Source of the DNA: HXMU1420-2 sp040830545 | GTDB taxonomy: Bacteria; Pseudomonadota; Alphaproteobacteria; Rhodobacterales; Rhodobacteraceae | NCBI GenBank assembly: GCA_040830545.1 | Contig: JBFOMB010000192.1 | Span: 1-20,762, forward strand | Direction: 5' to 3' | Length of the DNA: 20,762 nt | Shown: in pieces, positions 1-7,395 of the stretch | Layout: the number at the start of each line of letters is the position of its first letter | Numbering within the stretch: the first letter of the stretch is position 1 | The notes under the pieces: generated by a model | Database searches by the model: none | What the model was told of the DNA's origin: nothing | Seen by the model: the letters and a program-made list of their open reading frames with translations, nothing else | Program-made: the position numbers and the translations under genes

Positions 1-2
1 AG

Positions 3-1235
3 GCCAACAAACGCTCCCCCCCCCACGGCCGCGCCCCCGCCCGCAGATTCGAGGTGGGCGGCGACGCCGTCCATTGCGGCACCGGCGGCGCCGCGTGCCA
101 GACGGGCGACATGGCCTCCAGCACCGACCGCCCCCCCCCCCACCAGGCCCTGCACGACTCCACCCGCCTCCAGGACGCGCTCACCAATGTCAGCTGGTTC
201 ACCCGCTGCTGCATCGCCACCGACGTCCCCGACCCGTGGGAGCTGGACGTCAACACCGCCTACGCGCTCCTGCGCAACACCACCAAACCCGTCGCCACCG
301 CCTTCACCCTGGCCGAGCACATCCCGCCAATTGTCGAGATGCTGGACATCGCCGCAGGTGGCCCCGGCGCATTCGCCAAACGCCCCTTCCTGAAAACCCA
401 TATCAGCCCCGTCGTCTCGCCCATGCGCTTTGCCGAGGATGCCGTCGACGTCGTCTTCGGCTGCATCGACGCGGGCATCCCCATGTCCTGCATCACCGCC
501 GCACAATCCGGCGCCACCGCCCCCGCCACACTCGCCGGCTTCCTCGTGCAATCCCTCGCCGAAACCCTCGCCTCCCTCACCATGGTCCACCTGATCCGCC
601 CCGGTTACCCCATGGTCTTCTCCAACTGGCCCCTCGTCATCGACCTGCGCACCGGCGCCTTCGCAGGGGGTGGAGGTGAAATCGCCGTCTTGAACGCCGC
701 CTCCGCCCAACTCTCCAACTGGCTTGGCCTGCCCTCCGGCGTCGCCTGCTCCATGACCGACGCCAAGGTGCCCGACGCGCAATATGGCGCGGAAAAAGGC
801 CTCACCGCCATGGCCGCCGGGCTCGCAGGCGGCAACCTGATCTACGAAAGCTCCGGCATGATGGCCTCGCTCCTGGGGGCCAGCTTCGAGGCCTTCGTGC
901 TCGACAACGAAATGATCGCTCACATCTACCGCACCCTGCGCGGGGTCGAGGTCACGCCCGACACCATCGACACCACCGTCATGGCCCAGGCGATCCTGGG
1001 CGAAGGCCACTACCTGGGCGAGGCGCAGACCATGGCGTCGATGGAGCGCGACTACGTCTACCCGTCCCTCGCCGACCGCAACACGCCCCGCACGTGGGAA
1101 GAGCAAGGCCGCGCCGACGCCTGGACCCGCGCCCGGACGCGGGCCCAAAGCATCCTGACCGACCATCAACCGGAGTACCTGAGCGAGGATCAGAAGGCCG
1201 ATATCGCGCGGAGATTTCCGATCCGGTTGGGGTAA
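3..1235 (+). CDS. Trimethylamine methyltransferase (MttB) family protein, 5' end cut off by window
   Basis: The frame is open from base 3 to a TAA at 1233-1235, so about 410 C-terminal residues are present. Family members are usually near 500 residues, so the N-terminus lies outside the window; the GTG at 54 is internal, not a start. Family landmarks I recognise are VHCGTGGAA near the visible start, WFTRCC, DVNTAYALL, GTTKPVATAFTLAEH-like text, AAQSGATAPATLAGFL, FSNWP, LRTGAFAGGGGE, GLPSGVA, YGAEKG and GEGHYLG. These are typical of MttB-superfamily methyltransferases, which pass a methyl group from a quaternary or tertiary amine to a corrinoid protein. There is no in-frame TAG, so this is the non-pyrrolysine branch (glycine-betaine MtgB-like enzymes are relatives). 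The substrate cannot be assigned from sequence. The gene is unusually C-rich and contains C9 and C11 tracts. Confidence 0.9.
   Translation, partial: ANKRSPPHGRAPARRFEVGGDAVHCGTGGAACQTGDMASSTDRPPPHQALHDSTRLQDALTNVSWFTRCCIATDVPDPWELDVNTAYALLRNTTKPVATAFTLAEHIPPIVEMLDIAAGGPGAFAKRPFLKTHISPVVSPMRFAEDAVDVVFGCIDAGIPMSCITAAQSGATAPATLAGFLVQSLAETLASLTMVHLIRPGYPMVFSNWPLVIDLRTGAFAGGGGEIAVLNAASAQLSNWLGLPSGVACSMTDAKVPDAQYGAEKGLTAMAAGLAGGNLIYESSGMMASLLGASFEAFVLDNEMIAHIYRTLRGVEVTPDTIDTTVMAQAILGEGHYLGEAQTMASMERDYVYPSLADRNTPRTWEEQGRADAWTRARTRAQSILTDHQPEYLSEDQKADIARRFPIRLG
131..141. repeat. Poly-C tract (C11) inside the MttB-family gene
   Basis: Eleven consecutive C residues follow the G at 130, inside the reading frame, where they encode part of an Arg-Pro-Pro-Pro stretch. 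A second run of nine C residues lies at 16-24 in the same frame. The surrounding protein matches the family on both sides, so the frame is correct at this tract length. Runs of this length are prone to replication slippage and to sequencing error. Confidence 0.9.
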
Positions 1236-1416
1236 AACGCAATTAGCGGAGCGATGCACTCAGAGTGTACGGCTCCGTAACGTGCTTTACAAACCAAAGT
1301 CGATTTCGCGCAGATCGGGAAATAGAAGTCTTGGAATTGCATCCAAAATTTTGCCTTCGAAATGCTAAGGCCATTACTTGCACTATAGTAAATAATCACT
1401 GGGTTTCATAGTTTCA
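1236..1416. other. Low-GC convergent intergenic spacer
   Basis: About 180 bases separate the convergent ends of the MttB-family gene and the OLD-type gene. Composition drops sharply right after the MttB stop codon, so this looks like the left end of the foreign segment. It holds an 8-base GTGTACGG at 1265-1272 that recurs on the other side of the OLD gene, and a short inverted repeat CATAG-TTTCA-CTATG at 1407-1421 overlapping the OLD stop. No convincing terminator was found. Confidence 0.5.
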
Positions 1417-3186
1417 CTATGAGATTTCATTACCATTGGCGTTTCGAATCATAGTCGCCAATTGCTCCAAACGCGCACGTAAATCTAAGCGATTTATATC
1501 AGGTTTTTGTTTGCACACGATTAGGGCGGCTCCCACTTTGTCGCCCCGTTTGTAGATTTCTGCATGAGGTCCCTTTGAATCCTTTCGTGCAAAGTAGAAA
1601 GCGTGATCGTACTGCCCTACCATGTTCGGCTTCCCATATATAGTTGGGTGACACTCCTTGAGTGCACTTTGCAGAATTTCGGGATCCACATAGTTTTCAA
1701 TCTCACGCCCCTTCGTTACCCAAATTATCCCCTGATCTCCCGACATCTCATTTTGGATGCGTTGGGTGGCTTCCTTTAGCTTTTTTTGAGCACAGCTTTT
1801 GTCACTGTCAATAATTACTGCAAAATTTCGATTCAACTGCCGTAGGTTTATGAAGTCTTCGATCGCCTCATCATCCGCGCTTAGGTGCCTTATTAAACTG
1901 CCTCCATAGAATAGTATGCTGTAGTGAACGCCTTCAATCAGTTCAGGTGCCACGTATCGCAGCCAATGACGAACGTAAATCCTATCTGATGGGCCCTCCA
2001 CCCAAACTACAGCGTTTGACTGCACGATGTCAGAAGCTCGATACCCAAGTTCATCGACCAATTGTCGGTGATCGGCTTTTAGTAGTGCTGGGCGGACAAA
2101 AGTTTGGTTGCCGTCGTTGTGTACTCTGAAAACTGACGCGCGGGGTGTGTCTATGAATACTGCTGAATGTGTAGCTACAAAGTATTGGTTTGACGTATTC
2201 TCTTGCAAATAGTGGATGAGTTTTCGTTGAAGGACGGGATGTAAGTGGATTTCTGGCTCCTCAATGCACATGATAACGTTTTGGTGGATCGTGCAAAATG
2301 CAGCAATTAGAATCACTTCGTGAACACCCGTCCCGAGTGATGCGAGAGGCAGCACCTTGTTGTCCATATGAACTAAGAGGTGTTTTCTAGTGTTTGGAAC
2401 TTCAAGTGTCGCATCAGGCTTGCCGGTGACTACACGGACAAATGTGTTGATTTGCTCAAACGTCTTCTTTCGGTGCCGCTCGTGGTAGTCGGGGTTTTGA
2501 ATTTCCGCCATATGATCAATTAGGCCTTTACCTGACAGATCATCAAAGGTTTGGTCCTTTGGACCAAGTTGCCGTTTTGCAGGTATTAACATGCTCTTGG
2601 GTAAATGGAGTGTTGCGGTTGCGAACGCTGCGATGGATGAGATTGTAGTAGGAATCCAATCTCTCTCCAAACTGCCTCCTGTCATATTCCTAAGTTGTGA
2701 CCAAATATCTCTCCACTCGCTGGCATGCGCCCACTGCTTGGTAACTTCAATGTCATACTCATGCAAAAGCGCCGGATTGCCATTCTTAGATTTTACCCAT
2801 ACATGATCGTAAGTTGCCATCTTTTTAACTATAGAGCTGAGAGCGCCAAATGTAGTTCCACGACCTGTAGACAAGTTTGACGTATTCCCCTTTATGTTCT
2901 TCAGAATTTGTCCGGGTGTCACGCCAATCGCTACTGAAAACTGCCCGCTTTGGTCTCCTCGGTAGATTTCAGCAGAGTTGTCAACCAACTTCTCAGCTTT
3001 GGTTGCTTCACCAAAGGGCAGATGCTCATGCAAGCAATTTAGAACGATCGACTTACCCGCGTTATTTTCGCCAACGAAGAAATTCATTTCCGAAAAAGGC
3101 TGCATGTACTGAGTCACTGGTCCAATTCCGCGATAATATTGGATCGAGAGCGCAGAAAGAAATACAGGCATTGAAGATACACTCAT
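1417..3186 (-). CDS. OLD-family ATP-dependent endonuclease (AAA ATPase plus TOPRIM)
   Basis: A 589-residue protein with an SMC/ABC-like ATPase N-terminal half and a TOPRIM nuclease C-terminal half. Walker A is GENNAGKS (residues 39-46). A signature-like PLASLGTGVHEV lies near 280-291, Walker B VIMCIEEPEIHLHP is at 304-317 with Glu309/Glu310, and the switch histidine is in ATHS (338-341). The TOPRIM part shows WVEGPSD (395-401, Glu397), IIDSD (458-462) and GREIENYV near 493-500, a hallmark of OLD-type nucleases. Proteins of this class (P2 OLD, Gabija GajA) degrade DNA and often protect against phage. Length resembles GajA, but no UvrD-like GajB gene lies beside it, so it is best called a stand-alone (class 1) OLD. 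Its GC content (25/60 in a counted sample at 1441-1500) is far below its neighbours, suggesting horizontal acquisition. The natural target is unknown. Confidence 0.85.
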   Translation of the reverse strand: MSVSSMPVFLSALSIQYYRGIGPVTQYMQPFSEMNFFVGENNAGKSIVLNCLHEHLPFGEATKAEKLVDNSAEIYRGDQSGQFSVAIGVTPGQILKNIKGNTSNLSTGRGTTFGALSSIVKKMATYDHVWVKSKNGNPALLHEYDIEVTKQWAHASEWRDIWSQLRNMTGGSLERDWIPTTISSIAAFATATLHLPKSMLIPAKRQLGPKDQTFDDLSGKGLIDHMAEIQNPDYHERHRKKTFEQINTFVRVVTGKPDATLEVPNTRKHLLVHMDNKVLPLASLGTGVHEVILIAAFCTIHQNVIMCIEEPEIHLHPVLQRKLIHYLQENTSNQYFVATHSAVFIDTPRASVFRVHNDGNQTFVRPALLKADHRQLVDELGYRASDIVQSNAVVWVEGPSDRIYVRHWLRYVAPELIEGVHYSILFYGGSLIRHLSADDEAIEDFINLRQLNRNFAVIIDSDKSCAQKKLKEATQRIQNEMSGDQGIIWVTKGREIENYVDPEILQSALKECHPTIYGKPNMVGQYDHAFYFARKDSKGPHAEIYKRGDKVGAALIVCKQKPDINRLDLRARLEQLATMIRNANGNEIS

Positions 3187-3479
3187 TAGCTGCGAAAAGT
3201 TTTTTTCACACTAGTGATCGCAAACAAAACCGGCAATGCGTCATTTGCAGGAACCTATCGAGAGCGTCCAGTTGAGAGTTCTAGATTGATTTCGATTTCG
3301 GCACTCCCGGAGACGGTCGATGTCTCCATAACGAGGGCATTTGACGCGGGGTGGGCTTACTTCAACAACGTGTTTGACTTGTCTCTGGTACTCGCTGCCT
3401 TCGACTGTTTTGGGCTACGTTGTGGCAGTCAAGACAAGCCTGTGGCGACGCAACACCCCCAAACCCGCCAAATCCCCCG

Positions 3480-3511
3480 GTGTACGGATCGTGTACAGCC
3501 TGTGTACGGAT
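3480..3511. repeat. Three GTGTAC repeats phased at 11 bases
   Basis: GTGTAC starts at 3480, 3491 and 3502, exactly 11 bases apart. The outer two copies extend to the identical decamer GTGTACGGAT (3480-3489 and 3502-3511). Spacing of one helical turn puts all copies on the same DNA face, as in arrays for cooperative protein binding. The array lies roughly 90-120 bases upstream of the candidate rpsB -35 element. The binding protein is unknown. Confidence 0.6.
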
Positions 3512-3600
3512 GTCATACGCCCTGAAACAGGCAGCAACATGGGCGGACGGTGGGGGCAGGGGATGTCAACCTCTCCTCGGGGCGCGCAAACGGTTGCCTC

Positions 3601-3629
3601 TTGCGCCCGGTCCGAACCTCCTCTATAGC
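3601..3629 (+). promoter_or_regulatory. Candidate sigma-70 promoter of rpsB-tsf
   Basis: TTGCGC (3601-3606), a 17-base spacer and TATAGC (3624-3629) match the housekeeping -35/-10 pattern with ideal spacing. Transcription would start near 3636, giving an rpsB leader of about 110 bases. No competing promoter of similar quality was seen closer to the gene. Confidence 0.55.
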
Positions 3630-3664
3630 GCGCGCACTTATCCCGCAGGCGGGGTTGGGCGTAT

Positions 3665-3681
3665 CGGGGGAGACATCCCCG
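3665..3681 (+). promoter_or_regulatory. Hairpin in the rpsB leader
   Basis: CGGGG (3665-3669) pairs with CCCCG (3677-3681) around a 7-base loop, within the presumed 5' untranslated region of rpsB. S2 leaders are autoregulatory in some bacteria, but I cannot match this one to a known motif. A further C-rich/G-rich self-complementary stretch lies just upstream, near 3644-3655. Confidence 0.35.
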
Positions 3682-3745
3682 GGCGTCCGCCGGTTGGAGC
3701 ATCCGCTTCGATCCCCGCCGAGGCTAAACCGGAAAGGAAAAAGAC

Positions 3746-4567
3746 ATGGCTCTGCCAGAGTTTACACTGCGCCAGCTGCTTGAAGCAGGCGTGCACTTCG
3801 GACACCAATCCCAGCGCTGGAACCCGCGCATGGCGCCTTATATCTACGGCGCGCGCAACGGGATTCACATCGTTGACCTGACCCAGACGGTCCCGATGCT
3901 GGACCAGGCGCTGCAGGTGATTCGGGAAACCGTCGCCAAAGGTGGCCGCGTTCTGTTTGTCGGCACCAAGCGCCAGGCCGCTGCCCCAATCGCAGATGCA
4001 GCAGAAAAATCCGCACAATACTACATGAACCACCGCTGGCTCGGCGGCACGCTGACCAACTGGAAAACGGTTTCCCAGTCCATTGGTCGTCTTCGTCAGA
4101 TCGACGAGGCTATGGAATCCGGTGCAGAAGGCCTCACCAAGAAAGAGCGCCTGGGCATGGAACGGGACCAGTACAAGCTGCAGGCCTCGCTGGGCGGTAT
4201 TCGCGAAATGGGCGGCACACCGGACCTGCTGTTCGTGATCGACGTGAACAAGGAAGCGCTGGCGGTGGCGGAAGCCAACAAGCTGGGCATTCCAGTGATC
4301 GCGGTTGTGGACACCAACTGTTCGCCCGATGGCGTGGACTATGTGATCCCCGGCAACGACGACGCGGCGCGTGCGATTGCGCTCTACTGTGATCTGGCTG
4401 CCCGTGCGGCGCTGGACGGCATGTCCGCGCAGCTGGGTGCGGCAGGTATGGACCTGGGCGCAATGGAAGAACTGCCGGTCGAGGAAGAGCTGAGCGAAGC
4501 CCCCGCTGCTGAAGAAGCCGCAGCCGCAGAAGCACCTGCCGAAGGGGACACCCCGGCTGAGGCCTGA
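3746..4567 (+). CDS. rpsB: 30S ribosomal protein S2
   Basis: A 273-residue protein beginning MALPEFTLRQLLEAGVHFGHQ, with the S2 hallmarks WNPRMAPYIYG, RNGIHIVDL, GTKRQA, RWLGGTLTNW, GGIREMGGTPDLLFVID and IPVIAVVDTNC. S2 joins the small subunit late in assembly and is needed for mRNA binding through S1. A purine-rich binding site (GGAAAGG) lies just before the ATG. The last 30 or so residues form an acidic, Ala/Glu-rich tail (from ELPVEEELSEAP on), which makes the protein longer than E. coli S2, as is common in alphaproteobacteria. It is followed 85 bases later by tsf, the usual arrangement. Confidence 0.98.
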   Translation: MALPEFTLRQLLEAGVHFGHQSQRWNPRMAPYIYGARNGIHIVDLTQTVPMLDQALQVIRETVAKGGRVLFVGTKRQAAAPIADAAEKSAQYYMNHRWLGGTLTNWKTVSQSIGRLRQIDEAMESGAEGLTKKERLGMERDQYKLQASLGGIREMGGTPDLLFVIDVNKEALAVAEANKLGIPVIAVVDTNCSPDGVDYVIPGNDDAARAIALYCDLAARAALDGMSAQLGAAGMDLGAMEELPVEEELSEAPAAEEAAAAEAPAEGDTPAEA

Positions 4568-4601
4568 GGGATATTCCCGCGACTGTCACATGATTGACGT
4601 A

Positions 4602-4624
4602 TGGGGCGGCCAAAAGCTGCCCCA
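4602..4624 (+). promoter_or_regulatory. Intercistronic hairpin between rpsB and tsf
   Basis: TGGGGCGGC (4602-4610) pairs with GCTGCCCCA (4616-4624), nine pairs including one G-U, around the loop CAAAA. It is followed by AAAACCC rather than a U-run, so it is more likely a processing, stabilising or partially attenuating element between the two genes than a full terminator. Confidence 0.5.
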
Positions 4625-4652
4625 AAACCCTGACATTTGAGGAGAGCCAAAA

Positions 4653-5528
4653 ATGGCAATCACAGCGAGCATGGTCAAGGAACTGCGCGATTCGACCGGC
4701 GCAGGCATGATGGACGCCAAGAAGGCGCTGACCGAAACCGATGGCGACATGGAAGCCGCCGTTGACTGGCTGCGCACCAAGGGTCTGGCGAAAGCCGCCA
4801 AGAAATCCGGCCGTACCGCCGCAGAAGGCCTGATTGGCCTGGCTACCGATGGCGGCAACGCTGTCGCGGTCGAGGTCAACTCGGAAACCGACTTTGTTGG
4901 CAAGAACGCCGAATTCCAGGAGATGGTGAACGCAATCTCCGGCGCGGCGCTGGGTGTTGACGACGTTGACGCGCTGAACGCAGCTGAGATCGACGGCAAA
5001 TCCGTGGCGGACATCGTCACCAACAAGATCGCCACCATCGGTGAAAACATGACCCTGCGCCGTATGGCGAAGGTGTCGGGTGACGCGGTTGTGTCCTATG
5101 TGCACAACGCCGTGGCACCGGGCCTGGGCAAGATCGGCGTTCTAGTCGCCTATTCCGGCGATAACGCGGAATTCGCGCGTCAGGTGGCCATGCACATCGC
5201 CGCAGCCAACCCGGCCTCGCTGAGCGAAGCGGATCTGGACCCGGCAGTGGTCGAGAAGGAAAAGCAGGTCCAGATGGACATTGCACGCGAAAGCGGCAAG
5301 CCCGAGCAGGTCATCGAAAAGATGATCATCGGCCGCATGAAAAAGTGGCTGGGTGAAGTGACCCTGCTGGGTCAGGCGTTTGTCGTGAACCCCGACCTGA
5401 CCGTCGAAGCCGCCGCGAAAGAGGCGGGCGTGACCATCACCGGTTACGTGCGTCTGGAAGTGGGCGAAGGCATTGAAAAGGTCGAAGAAGACTTTGCCGC
5501 TGAGGTTGCGAAAGCTGCTCAGGGCTAA
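4653..5528 (+). CDS. tsf: Translation elongation factor Ts
   Basis: A 291-residue protein. It starts MAITASMVKELRDSTGAGMMDAKKAL, the conserved N-terminal UBA-like domain, and carries the family signature ETDFVGKN (near residues 78-85) followed by the core and coiled-coil regions. EF-Ts recycles EF-Tu by exchanging GDP for GTP in the cytoplasm. A strong ribosome binding site (GAGGAGA) precedes the ATG by 8 bases. It is co-transcribed with rpsB and ends at a strong intrinsic terminator 24 bases beyond its stop codon. Codon use is strongly biased (CTG leucines), consistent with high expression. Confidence 0.98.
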   Translation: MAITASMVKELRDSTGAGMMDAKKALTETDGDMEAAVDWLRTKGLAKAAKKSGRTAAEGLIGLATDGGNAVAVEVNSETDFVGKNAEFQEMVNAISGAALGVDDVDALNAAEIDGKSVADIVTNKIATIGENMTLRRMAKVSGDAVVSYVHNAVAPGLGKIGVLVAYSGDNAEFARQVAMHIAAANPASLSEADLDPAVVEKEKQVQMDIARESGKPEQVIEKMIIGRMKKWLGEVTLLGQAFVVNPDLTVEAAAKEAGVTITGYVRLEVGEGIEKVEEDFAAEVAKAAQG

Positions 5529-5551
5529 GCCTTGCGATCATGGAAGTTCTG

Positions 5552-5580
5552 AAGGCCCGCCGGTTTCGGCGGGCCTTTCT
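5552..5580 (+). terminator. Rho-independent terminator after tsf
   Basis: An 11-base-pair perfect stem, AAGGCCCGCCG (5552-5562) with CGGCGGGCCTT (5567-5577), closes a GTTT tetraloop and is followed by a short T-rich tail. The convergent adenine deaminase gene ends at 5626, so the same hairpin may also stop transcription from the minus strand, though its tail there is poor in T. Confidence 0.85.
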
Positions 5581-5625
5581 GCGTCGGTGATTGGGTGCAA
5601 ATTTTGATCCACGGGCGAGCCGAGG

Positions 5626-7395
5626 CTACTCTTGATGCTGCAAAGGCGTTTCGAGGATACGCCCTGCAAACACATCGACCAGCCCGACATCGCTGAGCCT
5701 TGGTCCTGCGTTGCAGACCAGCGAAGCACCAAATAGCGCCTTTGGGACCAGGTAGGGCGGTTCCCAATCGACCAGAGCGTCCAGAGCGGCACGAATGGCA
5801 GAAAAGCTCTGAGCGACCTCCTCCAGTGGTGCGGCGCTGACCAGTCCGGCCAAAGGAAGGCTGATCTGGGCCTGTACCTGGCGGTCTGACACAACACACA
5901 TGCCGCCGTCCGTCTGGCGCACGGCATTGGCGGCGACGGCCATGTCATCCGAGTTGCGGCCAAAAACGGTCAGGTTGTGGCTGTCATGAGAGACGGTCGT
6001 GGCAAACGCTCCGCGCCAGGTGCCCCAGTTTTCAAGGAATGCCACGCGGACCGGTGTGTTGGCCCCGTACCGGTTGACCACAGCCATCCGGATCATGTCA
6101 TTGGGCAGAACCAGCTTACCGTCAGCGGCGGAAACGGTCCTGGAACTCCATTCGGGAAAGCGGGGTTTGGACAGGGTTTCGATCTGGGCCTGAGCCGCAT
6201 TGCATGCGATTTCAAAATCGTCTGGGGTCATCTCGGGAAGGGTCAGCGACGACATCAGAGCCGGGGCAGGTGTTGAAGGTGCGGGTGTTTTCAGGCGGTT
6301 GTCCGCCGCAACCAGCCTTCCGTCGGTCACCACGGCGCTGGCCATGACGCGTTCCAGATCGCTCAGCACCACGATATCTGCGCGTTTGCCCGGCGCGATC
6401 AGGCCCAGATCCGGTCGCCCGATGCGCGTGGCTGCATTCAGCGTTGCGGCGCGATAGGCCCAGCCCGGCGGTAGCCCGCATTCGATCAGGCGACGCACCA
6501 CCTGATCCAGGCCGCCCTTCGCGTACAGGTCATCCGGAAAAACATCATCGCTGCATAGGGTGACGGTTTGGGGCAGGTGGCCAAGCTCCAGCAGGAGGTC
6601 AGCAAATTCGGGCAGCAAATGATCGTGAGAGCCGCGCAGTTCCACGGTCATCCCCATTTCCAGCCGCGCCAACAGATCCGCGCCAGAGGTCAGTTCGTGA
6701 TCGGTTTCGACACCTGCAGCCGCGTATGCGGCCAAGGCACCACCGGTCAGCCCCCGCGCGTGGCCGCAGACCCGTTTCCCGCTGGCAAGCCCTGCGTTCA
6801 CGATGCCAGTGACCCGTGGATCGCCGTTCAGCAGCGGCTGCATGGTCATGAGTTCGGCAGACCCGTAAATATCGTCTCGGGCCAACAGGTCGGCTAAGAC
6901 TTCCGGGCCGAAATCCGAACCGCTGGATTCATATCCGGGTGCCGAGGGCACGCATGTGGGTGCAAGTGTCAGCAGTCGTAGCGGCACGTTCCGGCCCGCT
7001 TCGATGGCATAATCCACGCCCGGAATGCCGCAAACATTGGCGAATTCATGCGGGTCCCACAGTGCCGTTGTTACCCCACGCGGAACGACGGCAGCGGCGT
7101 ATTCCGCTGGGGTGACCATGGAGCTTTCCACATGCATGTGCGTGTCGATCAGGCCGGGGACGATGTGGCAGCCGATTGCGTCCAGACGCTGCGTGGCCTC
7201 CCGCACGGGGTCTGGGGCGTGCACGCTGGCGATCAACCCGCCGACGATTCCGACATCCGCAGCCCTGATCGCACCCGTGACCATGTCCAGGATCTGCCCG
7301 CCCGTGATCAGCAGGTCGAAGGGGACCAGCCCCTGGGCGGCCTTTACCGCTTGGGCGCGAAGGTCGGGGGCGTTCAGGTCACGGTCTTGGGCCAT
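5626..7395 (-). CDS. ade: Adenine deaminase (amidohydrolase superfamily)
   Basis: A 589-residue protein with all the metal-binding and catalytic landmarks of bacterial adenine deaminase: DTHMHVESS (84-92), DPHE (114-117), GHARG (211-215), TDHE (231-234) and CSDD (281-284), then a C-terminal domain with GLIAPGKRADIVVL. The enzyme hydrolyses adenine to hypoxanthine and ammonia in the cytoplasm, using a binuclear metal centre. The ATG overlaps the end of the upstream nucleoside hydrolase gene by 17 bases, implying translational coupling. It is the last gene of the seven-gene operon. Together with the hydrolase it would turn adenosine into hypoxanthine plus ribose, feeding purine salvage or xanthine oxidation. 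Length and motifs are intact; nothing suggests decay. Confidence 0.93.
   Translation of the reverse strand: MAQDRDLNAPDLRAQAVKAAQGLVPFDLLITGGQILDMVTGAIRAADVGIVGGLIASVHAPDPVREATQRLDAIGCHIVPGLIDTHMHVESSMVTPAEYAAAVVPRGVTTALWDPHEFANVCGIPGVDYAIEAGRNVPLRLLTLAPTCVPSAPGYESSGSDFGPEVLADLLARDDIYGSAELMTMQPLLNGDPRVTGIVNAGLASGKRVCGHARGLTGGALAAYAAAGVETDHELTSGADLLARLEMGMTVELRGSHDHLLPEFADLLLELGHLPQTVTLCSDDVFPDDLYAKGGLDQVVRRLIECGLPPGWAYRAATLNAATRIGRPDLGLIAPGKRADIVVLSDLERVMASAVVTDGRLVAADNRLKTPAPSTPAPALMSSLTLPEMTPDDFEIACNAAQAQIETLSKPRFPEWSSRTVSAADGKLVLPNDMIRMAVVNRYGANTPVRVAFLENWGTWRGAFATTVSHDSHNLTVFGRNSDDMAVAANAVRQTDGGMCVVSDRQVQAQISLPLAGLVSAAPLEEVAQSFSAIRAALDALVDWEPPYLVPKALFGASLVCNAGPRLSDVGLVDVFAGRILETPLQHQE

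Larger units (their letters stand above)
3187..3745. other. 559-base intergenic region between OLD gene and rpsB
   Basis: Divergent spacer. The OLD-proximal part (to about 3300) is AT-richer and probably carries the OLD promoter, which I could not define. A hairpin GGAGAC-7-GTCTCC sits at 3309-3327. From 3480 to 3511 there are three GTGTAC copies spaced exactly 11 bases apart. The rpsB promoter and leader occupy 3601-3745. Open frames of up to 153 codons exist on the plus strand (for example 3214-3525), but none has a ribosome binding site or recognisable protein features, so I call none of them a gene. Confidence 0.6.

Noticed and set aside
1190..1399. Small minus-strand frame (69 codons, GTG start) just after the OLD gene
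   Set aside because: It begins 17 bases after the OLD stop, which is tempting, but it has no ribosome binding site, overlaps the end of the MttB-family gene and shows no recognisable features.
1417..3186. Calling the OLD gene a Gabija system (GajA)
   Set aside because: Size and domains fit GajA, but no UvrD-like GajB lies on either side, so a two-gene Gabija cannot be supported.
3214..3525. 103-codon plus-strand frame in the rpsB upstream region
   Set aside because: It spans the phased repeat array, has no binding site and no domain-like sequence; overlapping frames of similar size exist in the same region.
4134..5105. 323-codon open frame on the minus strand
   Set aside because: Antisense to rpsB and tsf, which are certain genes; low-complexity shadow protein.
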